DNA of 64,000 bases from Camellia lanceoleosa (lineage: Eukaryota; Streptophyta; Magnoliopsida; Ericales; Theaceae), in assembly GCA_025200525.1 (NCBI GenBank), contig CM045768.1:53185177-53249176 (forward strand). The letters are read 5' to 3'. A model generated the notes under the pieces. That model saw only the letters and a program-made list of their open reading frames with translations. It did no database searches and was not told the DNA's origin. Of this stretch, positions 11,665 to 23,733 are shown piece by piece; position 1 is the stretch's first letter; each line of letters starts with the position of its first letter. The translations under genes and the position numbers were made by a program.

Positions 11665-13313
11665 ACATGAATGGGCCTAAGGTCGTTGGATATGTCTGTT
11701 ACGAATTTCATTCATGTAATTTCTTTATTTTGATATTATTCACTAGGCTTTCGCTCACCCTCATTTATGTGCATGTAGGTGTGCAAAGAGAGGTCCAAAC
11801 CCAGCTTCAGTGAAGAATGTGAGAGGAAGTCAGTTTGAAGAGTCAGCCCGAATGTCTCACGCACGAGACTTTGTTTTTTTTCTTTTGATCTTTTGTTTAT
11901 TCTTTTGCTATTTTGGTGAACACGTTGGATCGCCTATGTACAAAAGTTTTTGTTTAGCTAGCTACATATCTAAAAGTTCTTAGATGAATATAAGATGTTA
12001 ACTTTATGCATATGTGTGCTAGTTATTATAGACTACTTCTGAAATGTTTTGCTTTGCCATATAAACACAGCTCATTGGACAAAAAATTTTAAATCTGCTT
12101 CCGTTTGGCCCCTCATTTCTATTGAAATATGTCTAATTAGGTTTGAGTCCGTAGGTAATCTCATGATTACTGGCCGGTTATGACCTTATCCATAGGGGTG
12201 GGATTGGGTCATAACATGAATGGGCCTAAGGCCGTTGGATATGTCCGTTACGAATTTCATTCATGTAATTTCTTTATTTTGATATTATTCACTAGGCTTT
12301 CGCTCACCGTCATTTATGTGCATGTAGGTGGGCAAAGAGAGGTCCAAACCCAGCCTCAGTGAAGAATGTGAGAGGAAGTTAGTTTGAAGAGTCAGCCCGA
12401 ATGTCTCACGCACGAGACTTTGTTTTTGTTCTTTTGATCTTTTGTTTATTCTTTTGCTATTTTGGTGAACACGTTAGATCACCTATGTACAAAAGTTTTT
12501 GTTTAGCTAGCTACATATCTAAAAGTTCTTGGATGAATATAAGATGTTAACTTTATGCATATGTGTGCTAGTTATTATAGACTACTTCTGAAATGTTTTG
12601 CTTTGCCATATAAACACAGCTCATTGGACAAAAAATTTTAAATCTGCTTCCGTTTGGCTCCTCATTTCTATTGAAATATGTCTAATCAGGTTTGAGTCCG
12701 TAGGTAATCTCATGATTACTGGCCGATTATGACCTTATCCATAGGGGTGGGTTTGGGTCATAACATGAATGGGCCTAAGACTGTTGGATATGTCCGTTAC
12801 AAATTTCATTCATGTAATTTCTTTATTTTGATATTATTCACTAGGCTTTCGCTCACCCTCATTTATGTACATGTAGGTGGGCAAAGAGAGGTCCAAACCC
12901 AGCCTCAGTGAAGAATGTGAGAGGAAGTCAGTTTGAAAATTCAACCCGAATGTCTCACGCACAAGACTTTGTTTTTGTTCGTTTGATCTTTTGTTTACTC
13001 TTCTGCTATTTTGGTGAACACGTTGGATCACCTATGTACAAAAGTTTTTGTTTGGCTGGCTGCATATCTAAAAGTTCCTAGATGAATATAAGATGTTAAC
13101 TTTATGCATATATGTGTAAGTTATTATAGACTACTTCTGAAATGTTTTGCTTTGCCATATAAACATAGCTCATTGGACAAAAAATTTTAAATCTGCTTCC
13201 GTTTGGCCCCTCATTTCTATTGAAATATGTCTAATCAGGTTTGAGGCCATAGGTAATCTCATGATTACTGGTCGGTTATGACCTTATCCATAGGGCGGGA
13301 TTAGGTCATAACA
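11665..13313 (+). repeat. Three direct 549-bp copies of the LTR 3' end
   Basis: Unit starts (acatgaatgggcc) are at 11665, 12214 and 12763, exactly 549 bp apart. Each of the first two copies ends with the LTR terminus (gggattgggtcataac or a near copy) fused directly to the next acatgaatggg. The 3' LTR has one copy only (from about 25290 to 25841). Confidence 0.92.
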
Positions 13314-13316
13314 GAG

Positions 13317-13330
13317 TGGTATCTGAGCAC
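13317..13330 (+). other. Primer-binding site
   Basis: TGGTATCTGAGCAC lies three bases after the 5' LTR. It differs at one position from TGGTATCAGAGC, the usual plant site complementary to initiator methionine tRNA. Confidence 0.8.
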
Positions 13331-13635
13331 GAGTTAATGACTTACACACTTGTCCAACTGAGCAATAAGCATCTAGAAGAGATCTAGGATGCATTCATGT
13401 GATAAATATAGACTTGAAGACATTGAAAATATGCTTAGATGTTTCGAAATTAATGATTATGTGCTATATACTTTGTGAATTGTTTGCATTGTGATTTACT
13501 TGAATATGTATGCTCTATTGAATATGTTTGCATTATGTGCTATATACTTTGTGAATTATTTGCATCACGATTTACTTGAATATGTATGCATACTTGTGAA
13601 CATTGTATAAAGAATAATGCAAGTTTAATCAAATA

Positions 13636-14640
13636 ATGGTGAGAACAAGAGGTGATGAATTAGAGGAGTCCTCTCTTGCGGAATGAGGAGAATAGAAAGG
13701 TTAATACAGGGTATGGCGGAAACATTGAGACAACAGCAACAGTGGTAGCAACAGTGACAATAGTCACACCCTCCACCTCCATCCTCGATACCACCTGTAC
13801 CAGACTTGCGAAATGATGATCGGACTATAGCTCTTACTAAAGAATTTAAGAAAATGAAACCACCACAGTTTCTTGGAGGACTGGATCCATTGAAAGTAGA
13901 GACATGGGTCCTTAGAATAGAAAAATTGTTCGAGGCGTTTCCTTGTCAAGTAACACAGAAGGTATTGCTAGCCACCTTTATACTGGAAGACGAAGCAAGA
14001 ATGTGGTGGATGCTGATGCGTAAAAATCATAAAGACATTGACTAGACACGATTTTTGGAAATTTTCTACGATAAATACTTTCCACAATGTGTCCGTGATA
14101 GAAAAGTGTCAGAGTTTATGGAACTTGAGCAAAACAACATGTCAATGGTTGAATATGAGGCCAAGTTCACTGAATTGGCCAGATTTGCACCACACATGGT
14201 CAATACCGACTATAAGAAAGCATGACATTTTAAAGGATGCCTTCGAGATGATATCTTAGACAAGGTGAATGTACTAAAGCTAGAAACTTACATTGATGTA
14301 CTGGATCGGGCCATAATATCATAAGCTAATTTAGCCAGGTAGAGCAAATCATTGACTGATTGGAAAAGTAAGAGGCAAGGTTTCTTTTCAAAGAAAAGAC
14401 TTTTGAAAAAGCAAGATATGGGCTCCTCAAGTACTTCTATTTCTTCCCAAGACACGTCTCCAATGTGCAATATTTATAGTAAAAGGCATCACGGGGTTTG
14501 CTACCGTGTGTCAGGGGCCTACTTTAAATGTGGTAAAACAAGACATATGGCTAGGGATTGTAAACAAAACGGTGAAAAGTTAGCTACTAGCTCAACTACA
14601 TCGATCCCAAAACCCGGAAACACTATAAGGCCTACCACCA
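13636..14640 (+). pseudogene. Retrotransposon gag (decayed)
   Basis: The probable start ATG at 13636 gives MVRTRGDELEESSL, then a stop. The capsid domain is readable from about 13806 (KKMKPPQFLGGLDPLKVETW, then AFPCQVTQKVLLATFILEDEA). It continues past a TAG at 14043 with FLEIFYDKYFPQCVRDRKVS and VEYEAKFTELARFAP, and further stops follow. The zinc knuckle near 14515-14570 reads YFKCGKTRHMARDC, where the first cysteine of CxxCxxxxHxxxxC has become tyrosine (TAC). Gag would form the virus-like particle and bind element RNA. This copy cannot. Confidence 0.88.
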
Positions 14641-14831
14641 CCGGAGACACTATGAGGCAGAGAAGAGTCTTTGCACTCGTTTCGGGTGGTACACGGAACA
14701 CAAAAGCCGTCGTCTCAGGTACTATTTCTATATGTAATCAGGATGCTTTTGTGTTAATAGACTCCGGATCAACATACTCCTTTGTAACTTATGCATTTGC
14801 ATCTAGATTGGGTAGACCTTTAGAATCATTG
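14641..14831 (+). pseudogene. Retropepsin-like protease fragment
   Basis: The frame continues from gag with VVSGTISICNQDAFVLIDSG and then STYSFVTYAFASRLGRPLES. The catalytic Asp of the DSG triad is present. The reading ends where the Tat/Ogre-like LTR starts at 14832, so the protease is broken in its C-terminal half. Confidence 0.85.
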
Positions 14832-17800
14832 TGTAGACACGCCGTTTTTGACCGCCCTCAAGACTTGGGCATTACTGATGGTTTGCTTGGTGTTGAGAGA
14901 TGTGCAGGGCACATGTTCAATTTCTTCGGCAAGGAAAGAGGCAAATCTCAACTTCACACCCCGTTTTGGACCACAATTATTTTGGATGGTTTTTAGACTT
15001 TAAAAACCTCTCTTTCAAAACATTTTTTTTTGAAATAAAATTCCCACAATGTTCCGACGCTCGCATTTCGGTAAATGTTGCGCTTTTTGGTAAACCGAGC
15101 AAGGACAAAGTGGAGATGAATGAAAGAGAGATGAAATATTTGAAAAATCTTTCAAAACACCTTACTTAGGGGTTTGAAGTTGAAGAAAAGAGGAGAAGAG
15201 GGGAAAAACCAAGTTGGAGAAGAAGATAGGCAAGAATCGTTAAGAGAGGGATGAGCAGTCCTCGCTAAATCGAGCTTATTTGTCTATACACTTGGAGTTA
15301 AGTTATAAGGCTACCACCATTGGAAATAAAACTTCCGGGGCTTCATTTTTCATACAAGAATCTCTTAAACCCGAGTCCGGATGGCGGAGATATGATTGGT
15401 TGAAGTTGGGCATCATCCCGGTTGGACCGAAACTGAGCAACCTTCACCAAAACAAGCATAAATTTCTCCACAGGAGGAATTTTAATGCAAAGTTTGCGGC
15501 ATTGGAAAGCTTACTTCCGGGGCTTCAATTTTGACACAAGAATGACCTAAAAAGGAGTTCATATGAAGAAGTTATGCCCATTTGAAGTTGGACCTGCAGA
15601 GCAGATTTTTCCTGCCGACTGGCCAAATAGAGTGCCGACCTGCCAGAAAAGAGTGCCGACCGGCCAAATAGAGTGCCGACCTGCCAGAAAAGAGTGCCGA
15701 CCGACCATTTTTGCTAGCCGACGACCTTCCGGTGTATTCTACAGATTGAATGGAGGCGGTGTGCGGTGGAGGCCTGTGGATCCTCCATACGTGTATGGAG
15801 GATCTTGGCTCTTGGTTTTGAAGCTTTTAAGAGAAGTCTTGCTCCTTTGGCTCTATAAATGGAGCTCTCCTCTTCCTTATGCTAGGTTAGAAAAACCAGC
15901 TGGAGTTAGATATATACACCCTCTATATCTATCTTCTCCAAGCCTCCAAACACCCTTGTTCTTGGGCCAATCCTTCACCAACCCATAGCACAACACCACC
16001 ACTTCCATTTCCAGAATTTGGGAGGTCATTTGCAGAGCTTAGGAGCACCAAAACTTGGTCCAAGAGGTGCTGGTTTGTTAGTCTACAAGGGTAAGCACAC
16101 TTTTCCCCAAAACTAGCATTTTCTTGGTTCATATCTAAGCCATAGTTTCATGTATTTTTGAGCTTTGATGTAAAATAAAAAGAGGCTTGTTTTGAGTCCT
16201 TCTTCAACATTGAAGAAGGGCTCAACCTTGTTTGGGACCCCCATGTATGACTTTCTTCATTACCCCTCTTTGGTCCCCTTTTTTGCATGTCTTTTTAGCC
16301 TACCATGCTTCTGTTTTTGGGTCTTCGACAGGCCTGAAAAGGGTCTTAGTTTGACCCCCTCTACATGTCTCATGAAGGGTATTTGGCTGTTTGGTGCATC
16401 CTTTTGGTACTTCATGTTATACCCCTTTGTGGGCCTTAATCTTGCATTGCATTTTGAGCATGTGTGTATACTGTTTTGGGACTTTTCATCTACTGTAAAT
16501 GTTCATATTTTTGGTCCCTCTTCAGTGTTGTAGAAGGACATTTTTCTGTTTGAGCATTGCATCTATCACTTGCCTCATTGCCTCCCTTGAGGAGCCATTT
16601 TTGCATGCCATGTTAATCCCACTTGTGCTTACTGTCTTGCCATGCTTTGTACTATGAACATGCTTATTTTGGGGCTGTCTAGCTTCTGTCTTCATACTTC
16701 ATGTTCATATCTTGCATATTTGATATAGCCATAAGCCATTTCATGTACCTAGTTTTGCATTTCAGGAGCGATTCCATGCATTTGGTTCCATTTCGCCATG
16801 TTTCGGGGCTGTTTTGCCCCTCACTTTGCTGCTGAAATTTGCATGTTTAGTATTCCATATTCCATGTTATGCCATGTCTCATTAAAGTGCCATTTAGGTC
16901 GTAAGCGCGGTCCCTCGATTGCGTGCGCTAACGCATTCGAGGCATCTCATTTTCATCTAACGGCCTCTTATGTGGGTGTGGCTAAGGCTCTCTCATGTTA
17001 GTGTAAGTCCATATTGCATTGCGTATGCCATTTCCTCGGTTTGCGTGCCTGTGTGCACGCATTTTGAGGCATCTCATTTTCATCTCATGGCCGCTGACTT
17101 TGGCATGCTTGCGAGTTATCCATGTTAGTTTAAGTCCATCGTTGCATGTTGTTGCATGTCATGTTTGTTTACATGTTTAGGTTGCGAGCCTAGCATACAT
17201 TGCTCATTTGCATGTTCATGTTGCATACTTAGCCGCCATGCCTAGGTTGCATTTCATTGAGCATGCATCCATTGCCTCTTGACCAATCATGATAGGGGTT
17301 GGGGCCCTTTGATTTGTTTTGTGCTTGCATTCCACTTGATATCAAAGTTGCTAAACTTGGCTTTCGGGCCATCATGCATTGAAATACGTGATTGATGGCC
17401 CGGGGGTCGAGGGCCATGCTCCCTTGAGTCCATTACATGATAGAGAGTGTGTCCATGCATACATTTGCCTAGAAATTCTATGCCTTGCCTTCTTTGATAC
17501 TCTTGTTGCTATCAAAGCATCTTCTGCAGGAATTTTGTGCCGACCGACAGTATAGAGTGCCGACCGGCAATGTATTTATTGCCGATAGCTTCATTTCCAG
17601 CCGGTGGACTTTATACACGGCCGGTGGACATTCTATCCAGCCGGTGATGATCCTTAGGATTCAGGGAGCCTGTTCCAGGACTTTTGCAATTTTCCAGAGA
17701 AGCAGGACAGTGAAACAGAGGCAGCAGTGGTGCGGTGTGGGCTTTCTGGGCAAGTTAGATCGAACATGCATCATTCACGCATCCCGAGGCAGGGCTGAGG

Positions 17801-19040
17801 CCCCTTTCTCTTATGTTAACATTTAATTTGATAATTAGAAATTTCTGTAATAATTAATTTATTTTGTATTTGGACTGTATTATTTTTGGACTGTATATTC
17901 TTTCGGTCCCTCCGAGTGAGGGCATAATTGTAATAAGTGTGGGTGAGTGTGTGTATGTCTTCCAACCCCCATTTCTTTCTCCCTTTTACTTACCCGCTTA
18001 CGATGGTAGATTAGGGCACGTTTATTTTAGCATACCTTATGCAATGCATGTGTGCATCCATGCGTTTGTTGACATGCATCGGGCTCGGTACATCATACAA
18101 ACTGCATTGTATTTCAAAATCTAACTTGAATACGTGTTACTTGTGCATTTCACATGCCATGTTTAGGATAGCCGAGCCTGTCTAGATTACATTCTTTGCA
18201 TGTGTTGCATTAGCCACTTAACATGAACAAGGATCATGCATATGATTACTAACTAGTTTCTGCTTTGGCTTGGAGTACTAGGTGAGCTTTTATGCTTTAG
18301 CATATCGCATGCGTGTGAATGTTGCCACAATAGCATGATTACCATGAGGCTAGCTGCTTATGTGATATAACTGCTCGAATGCCTGTGGATGGAGGTTGAA
18401 TTACCTAAATTGGGACAATGCATTAAAAACTATGAGTTTTAAGCCCACTAGTTAGTGGCAAAATCATCTTTTCTAAAGCCCACTTGAGGGTGGCAAAACC
18501 TGCATTTTAGCCTACTTGCGAGTAGCAAACCGTTTTCAAAACAAACATGTAGTGTTTTGTTCCAACTTAGGCGATTTGGTCTATACTTGTTTGCTGTGCG
18601 CATAACGTAGCAAATCTAGACTAATAACCGGTACAAGAGCATGTAATATTTTCAAAATCGGATATCACGGTTAGTAGAGGCCGGTCTTCAGACCGGGCGA
18701 AAGGGGGTGCTCATAGCTGACCTTCCCCAATCGTACCCAAGCTCCCGAGCCAAGACATTTGGTGATGACGGACACGTGGCCTTTGGCACCGAGTCAGGGC
18801 TTCCTAAATTTCCCAAAAATAAAATATTTAGGTGGCGACTCTGTATCTGGCAAAGCAGTCCATGTTTGGCACTTCTTTTCAAAATCTGTTTTTCTCAAAA
18901 CGATTTGCCAGAGTTGGACTCTTTGGTTCAAGATTAAGAACCGTGACATTTGAGTCCTTGAACTGTAGTAGACCCAATATCGAACCGTAACGGAGGGGAC
19001 TCGCCCTCCCTCGCCCGGGATGCGTTCGGGGACGTCTACA
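14832..19040 (+). mobile_element. 5' LTR of the Tat/Ogre-like element
   Basis: The ends are TGTAGACACGCC... and ...GGGGACGTCTACA, giving a 7-bp terminal inversion TGTAGAC/GTCTACA. Its length of 4209 bp fits the large LTRs of the Tat/Ogre lineage. Inside are clusters of GTGCCGACC motifs (15615-15712, 17538-17645), a TGCATG-rich tract (16560-18250), three ~40-bp 'cccact..ggtggcaaa' repeats (18440-18535), and near its end the 'aggtggcgactctg' motif common in this lineage. Open frames inside (for example 15563-15988 and 16192-16533) show no domain. Confidence 0.82.
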
Positions 19041-19041
19041 G

Positions 19042-19064
19042 TTTCTGATGACTCTGCTGGGGAT
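19042..19064 (+). other. Primer-binding site of the Tat/Ogre-like element
   Basis: The sequence tgatgactctgctgggga closely follows the LTR. It resembles the TGGCGACTCCGCTGGGGA sites that Ogre/Tat elements use with an arginine tRNA. Confidence 0.7.
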
Positions 19065-19746
19065 TTTAGAGAGCTTGACTCGAACTCGTGATATCCTGTT
19101 TTGACTACACTTATGTGTTTCTTTGCATTGCATGTGCATTGGTGCGCCTAGGACACCGTGTTGGCCATTTGCTATTCTGGCGGTTTCTTGAGGCTTGTCT
19201 TGTCAAGGCATGTCCATAAGGCTGACCGGTTGCGGGCTCTGCCAGTATGGGAACACAAACCCCGGTTTTACCGAGGCACCCTTTTCGACCATTCAACCTA
19301 GTGCATATTCGGAATCCATAGTCACCATGCCAAACTAGGACAGGTTGCTTACCCGATATTAGGTTGTTTGAAACCGCTGTGTGCGTAGTGAAACCCTAGC
19401 TCCTGACGAAATAGGACAGGGAAACCCTACCCCAACATAGGGGTGTATTGGCTCTCATTTACCTGCTATGTGCTTTTAGAGTGTATCTCTCTGAGAATGC
19501 ATATATCGATTCATAAATTTGGGCATCGAACTGTGGGCATCGATATTTGGGGAATCGATTTTACGAGGGTATCGGTTTTGGGGACAGATATTTGAGAGCG
19601 ATGATCGATGTGAGCACAATCATTCCGCTATGCTCATATTCGTTCCAGTAAAATTGAGCTAAGATGTTGTCTGTTTTCTCTTTTGCTAGGTAGTCCTGGA
19701 ACCATAGCTTCAGAAGGCTCCGATATCCCCCGGGTACATTGGACTA

Positions 19747-21175
19747 GTGCTGATAGACTTTGTTAGGTCAGAGATTCAATTCAAGGGCAACCAGTTTTCC
19801 TTCGCCAGTGGTAAGACAAAGAAAGGCCAGTTAGGGCTCACCGGTTCATCTGATCCGACAGTCACCAGTCACATCATCAGCAGACCCGTGATGGCACAGG
19901 GTTCAGAAGAATTTGTGGCCGTGATAGCAGCGTTAAATCAGGGAACTGCCATGCAGGCTGAGACCAATATTGAAACGCAGCGCCCATCTGGGGCATCTGC
20001 CTCACATCCGGCTTTGGGACCCCAGCCAAACTTTGATCCACTTCCGCCAGTTGAAGATTTGCAGTGTCCGAATCCTCGGGAAAGGTTGACTCAAGCTCAG
20101 GTGCTCGAACCCCTGGTGCAGCCTACTGAGAGGCTTCAACCCTTTCATGTTAATGAGCTCAATCCGACTGCAGTGAAAATTGCGAGCCTTGAGAAGCAAT
20201 TCAAAAAGGCACAAGGCCTTAACTCTATTCCCAACATTGAGGATGGGCACACTGAGTCTGCCGTGCGGCTCCCAGACAGATTCAAAATGTCATATATTGA
20301 CCGTTTCGATGGATCTGGAGATCCAATGGTACATATCTGACTTTTCTTGGATGTCCTGAAGCCGATGGGTCTAACTAAGCCACAGAAACTCTCTCTGTAT
20401 GGAAGAACCACATCGGGTGTAGCGACCACTTGCACGCTAAGTTGGAAGATAAAGTGAAGCAAAAGCTGGGAAGAACTGGTGAGGCCTTTGTCGATCGATA
20501 AGATTACAACACCCAAGTTGAAATGACCATCCAAGAGCTTGAAGCAACCGCGAGAACCCAAAAGAGCCTTTTGTGGAATTTGTTGCCGGTGGAGAGCAAA
20601 GGCGGCCTGAGATGACGGATCGTCGCCCTTCGGAGAGGGATCAAGTACAGATGATGGTGCGAAACCTCGAGCATGATATGTTGCAAAAGTTGATAGTCGC
20701 TCCGCTATTCACTTTCAAAAGTTTACATGAACTGGGGGTTCAGGTCGAGAACGCGTTCAACAGTGGAATCATTCCCAGAACAAGTGAACCGACAAGGAGG
20801 GTGATTTCAGGGAATACCAATGCTCGTACTAGCGCTATTCCCAAACCCGCCGAAATCAATATAGTTGCCACAACCGACCCTTTTGCCAAACCAAGCCTAC
20901 AAGCAAATGCCCATTGAGCTCGGGCGTAACTTTTACCCCTCTATGAGCTTGACTAGCGCACTAAAAGTCTTGATGGAAAGAGGGCATCTCAAACCCCTCG
21001 ATCCTCAACCTCTTCCTGACCCACTCCTAGCCAGACATAACCCTTCCAAAATCTTGTATGCACCATCGGTAGCTGATCATGAGATCCAAAATCTCATTGA
21101 CAACCAAACGATAGCTCCACCTTCAGACCCCAATGACCAAATACCTCATCCACATCTCAATCTAATCCACACACT
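19747..21175 (+). pseudogene. Tat/Ogre-lineage gag (decayed, truncated)
   Basis: The first open part (19747-20340) ends at MSYIDRFDGSGDPMVHI, the conserved gag motif of Tat elements, where the next codon is TGA (probably from CGA). Homology continues in shifted frames with LDVLKPMGLTKPQKLSLYGR and, from 20573, EMTDRRPSERDQVQMMVRNL and QKLIVAPLFTFKSLHELGVQ. From about 20890 it reads MPIELGRNF and SLTSALKVLMERGHLKPLDP. It stops at about 21175 at the deletion junction. There are multiple stops and frameshifts, so it is non-functional. Confidence 0.85.
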
Positions 21176-21179
21176 GGCA

Positions 21180-21730
21180 TTCAGAAGGTTTGTGAAAGAT
21201 TTTTTGAAAATAACCGTGCCACTTACCCAACTCACATGGAAAAGACAACCCTTCGAATAGACTGATGAAAGGGAAATTGCCTTTTAAGAATTGAAGACAA
21301 GACTAATCATTGCACCAATTTTGACATTGCCCTTAAGTATGGAAAATTTTGAGATATATAGTGATACTTCTTATAAAGGTTTGGGCTGTGTATTAATGCA
21401 GAACAGAAGAGTGATCGCTTATGCCTCTTGACAATTAAAACCACATGATAAGAACTACCCAACACATGATCTGGAATTGGCCGCAGTTGTATTTGCTTTG
21501 AAAATCTGGCGGCATTACTTGTATGGGGAAAAATGTGAAGTCTACACGGATCACAAGAGTTTGAAGTACTTCTTTACTCAGAAAGAGTTGAATATGTGAC
21601 AAAGAAGATGGCTTGAACTAATAAAGGATTATGATCTTCGGATTCAGTATCACCCTGGGAAAGCCAATACAGTTGTTGATGCCTTGAGCAGAAAATCGAC
21701 GGGGAGTTTAGCTTGCTTACTTACTGAATA
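21180..21730 (+). pseudogene. RT end and RNase H of the Ty3/gypsy element (decayed)
   Basis: It starts at the RT/RNase H border with RRFVKDFLKITVPLTQLTW. RNase H follows: IYSDTSYKGLGCVLMQ (first catalytic Asp), [16 protein letters not shown] (Glu), [19 protein letters not shown] (Asp) and [16 protein letters not shown] (last Asp). All four acidic positions survive. At least five in-frame stops interrupt it: PFE*TDE, AF*ELK, AS*QLK, NM*QRR and LTE*KE. Each matches a single C-to-T or G-to-A change from the family residue. Confidence 0.9.
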
Positions 21731-23216
21731 GAAGGAGATCTTACTAGATTTTGAGAGAACTGAAATTGAGGTTGTGTTACACGAACAAGTTGGGTTGGTA
21801 GCTGCCATTACAGCTGAGCCAACAATAATTAATAAAGTTAAGCAGCAGTAAAGAGAGAATGAGTTCCTCAAGAAAATTTTTGATGAGTTGGAAGTGAAAC
21901 CGAAGCCAAAATTCAGTGTTGATGATGAAGTATTGAGGTTTCAAAGCCGAATATGTGTCCTGAACATTCCGGAACTAAAGAAGAGAATCCTAGATGAAGC
22001 TCATAAGTCAGTGTTTGCCAAGTATCTGGGCAATAACAAAATGTATCGGGATTTAAAGCAAAGCTATTGGTGGCCCAAAATGAAGAAGAAAATTGCATAT
22101 TATGTGTCCAAGTGCCTTCAATGTCAATGAGTTAAGGCTAAACATCAAAAACCAGGTGGTTTGCTTCAACCTCTCCCTATTCCAGAATGGAAGTGGGAAC
22201 ATGTGACCATGGACTTTGTTGTTGGTCTACCTTGAACTCCTCGAGGCATGGATTCTATTTGGGTTGTAGTTGATAAACTGACTAAGTCTGCACATTTTCT
22301 ACCTATTAGAACTACATTTGATGCTTATAGACTGGCTACTATATATGTTGATGAGATTGTTTGCCTACATGAGGTTCTGGTGTCCATTGTCTCGGATAGA
22401 GATCCGAAATTTGTATCTAGATTGTGGAAAAGTTTGCAAAAAGCAATGGGAACAGAACTAAGGTTCAGTACCACGTTCTATCCACAAACAGATGGGCAAT
22501 TAGAACGAACTATACAGACCTTAGAAGACATGCTCAGAATGTGTGCCTTGGATTTTCAAGGGAGTTAGGAAGACTATTTGTCATTAGCAGAATTTGCATA
22601 CAATAATAGTTTCCACTCCAATATTGGCATGGCACCATACAAAGCCTTGTATGGTAGAAAGTGTAGATCACTAATTTGTTGGACGGAAGTCGAGAATAGG
22701 GCTTTACTTGGGCCCGAAATTGTGTAAGACACTTCGGAAAAGATTAAAATTATTCAACAAAGGCTCAAGATAGCATAGAGCCGGCAAAAGAATTACGCAG
22801 ATGTCTGAAGAAGACCTCTTGAGTATGGGGTCGGTGATCATCTATTTATTCGTGTGATTCTGATGAAAGGCCAATTGAGGTTTGGTAAGAAAGGCAAATT
22901 GTCACCTCATTACATTAGGCCGTTTCAAATCCGGGAAAGGCTTGGTCCAGTTGCTTATCAAGTTGCTTTGCCACTAGGATTCGAACAAATGCATAATGTA
23001 TTCCATGTATCAATGTTGAGGGGTTATCTTCGAGATTCGTTTCATGTGATTGATTACTACCGGATAGCTTTGGATGAAAATATGGAATACAAAGAATGGC
23101 CAGAACGAATCATTGATCGGCAAGTGAAACAATTGAGAAACAAGTCCATCCCAATGGTGAAAGTAGAGCGAGAAAGAACACTATGGAAAGGATGTCACAT
23201 GGGAAAAGGAAGATGA
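21731..23216 (+). pseudogene. Integrase of the Ty3/gypsy element (decayed)
   Basis: The HHCC zinc domain reads DEAHKSVFAKYLGNNKMYRD then KCLQCQ. The second histidine appears replaced by tyrosine (TAT). The catalytic core keeps its D,D,E: Asp in HVTMDFVVG (22212-22214), Asp in VSDRDPKF (22395-22397) and Glu in GQLERTIQ (22503-22505). The C-terminal part has GKLSPHYIRPFQIRERLGP and HNVFHVSMLRGYL, then PERIIDRQVKQLRNKSIPMV. Stops occur after KCLQCQ, after GLP, after DFQGS, after PEIV, after KIA and after NYADV. A chromodomain is not identifiable beyond about 23200. Confidence 0.9.
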
Positions 23217-23284
23217 AATGCGACTACGTTATCCACATTTATTTCCGAACGGAGGTAAAATAAGTTTGGAGGACCAAACTTCTT

Positions 23285-23297
23285 AAAAGGGGGAAGA
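23285..23297 (+). other. Polypurine tract
   Basis: AAAAGGGGGAAGA sits one base before the 3' LTR and would prime plus-strand synthesis. Confidence 0.85.
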
Positions 23298-23298
23298 T

Positions 23299-23696
23299 TG
23301 TGATAACCCTGTCCCGTGTTATGTTAATTAATCTTAATTATGATTGTGATTATGTGCTTAATATGATTTTGAGTGCCATTTATATGATTATATGTGTTTT
23401 TGAATTCCTATCTATTCACCATAGAAAAATCTGTTTGATCTTTTGCTATAAGATTTAATTAAAGACCGTAAAGGCGTCAAAAAGCGAAATTGACTGTATT
23501 TTTGTGCTTAGCATGATTTTTAGAGCCTACTGTGAAGTTTAATTAAAAATTAATTCGGATCAAAATAATTAGATTAAACTGATTGAATTAGGCACAATTG
23601 ATTAGCCTTAATCAAGGTTGATTAGGTAAGTGTGTATATATAGGCCTATTTATGCTTAAGCTCTTCATTTAAGCTCAAAATTTTGAATTATAATCT

Positions 23697-23733
<37 letters not shown>

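Larger units (their letters stand above)
9709..13313 (+). mobile_element. 5' LTR with triplicated 3' end
   Basis: It starts TGTGATAACCC and ends GGTCATAACA. It is 3605 bp against 2543 bp for the 3' LTR. The extra length is two additional copies of its last 549 bp (11665-12213, 12214-12762, 12763-13313). It also holds a GA microsatellite (10106-10149), CTCGAGC motifs (10779-10965) and the GGCCAAAGGCCG array (11296-11660). Confidence 0.9.
14832..21175 (+). mobile_element. Tat/Ogre-like LTR retrotransposon, 5' half only
   Basis: This element lies inside the first one. It has a 4.2-kb 5' LTR, a primer-binding site just after it, and a Tat-lineage gag. Everything after gag is missing, together with its 3' LTR and the reverse transcriptase of the host element. 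One deletion joining this gag to the RT/RNase H border of the host element near 21175-21186 explains both losses. Confidence 0.82.

Noticed and set aside
13764..14701. Minus-strand open frames opposite gag and protease
   Set aside because: They are shadows of the plus-strand retrotransposon coding sequence.
16192..16533. 113-aa plus-strand open frame in the 4.2-kb LTR
   Set aside because: It is within an LTR, has no domain and its composition is that of surrounding non-coding DNA.
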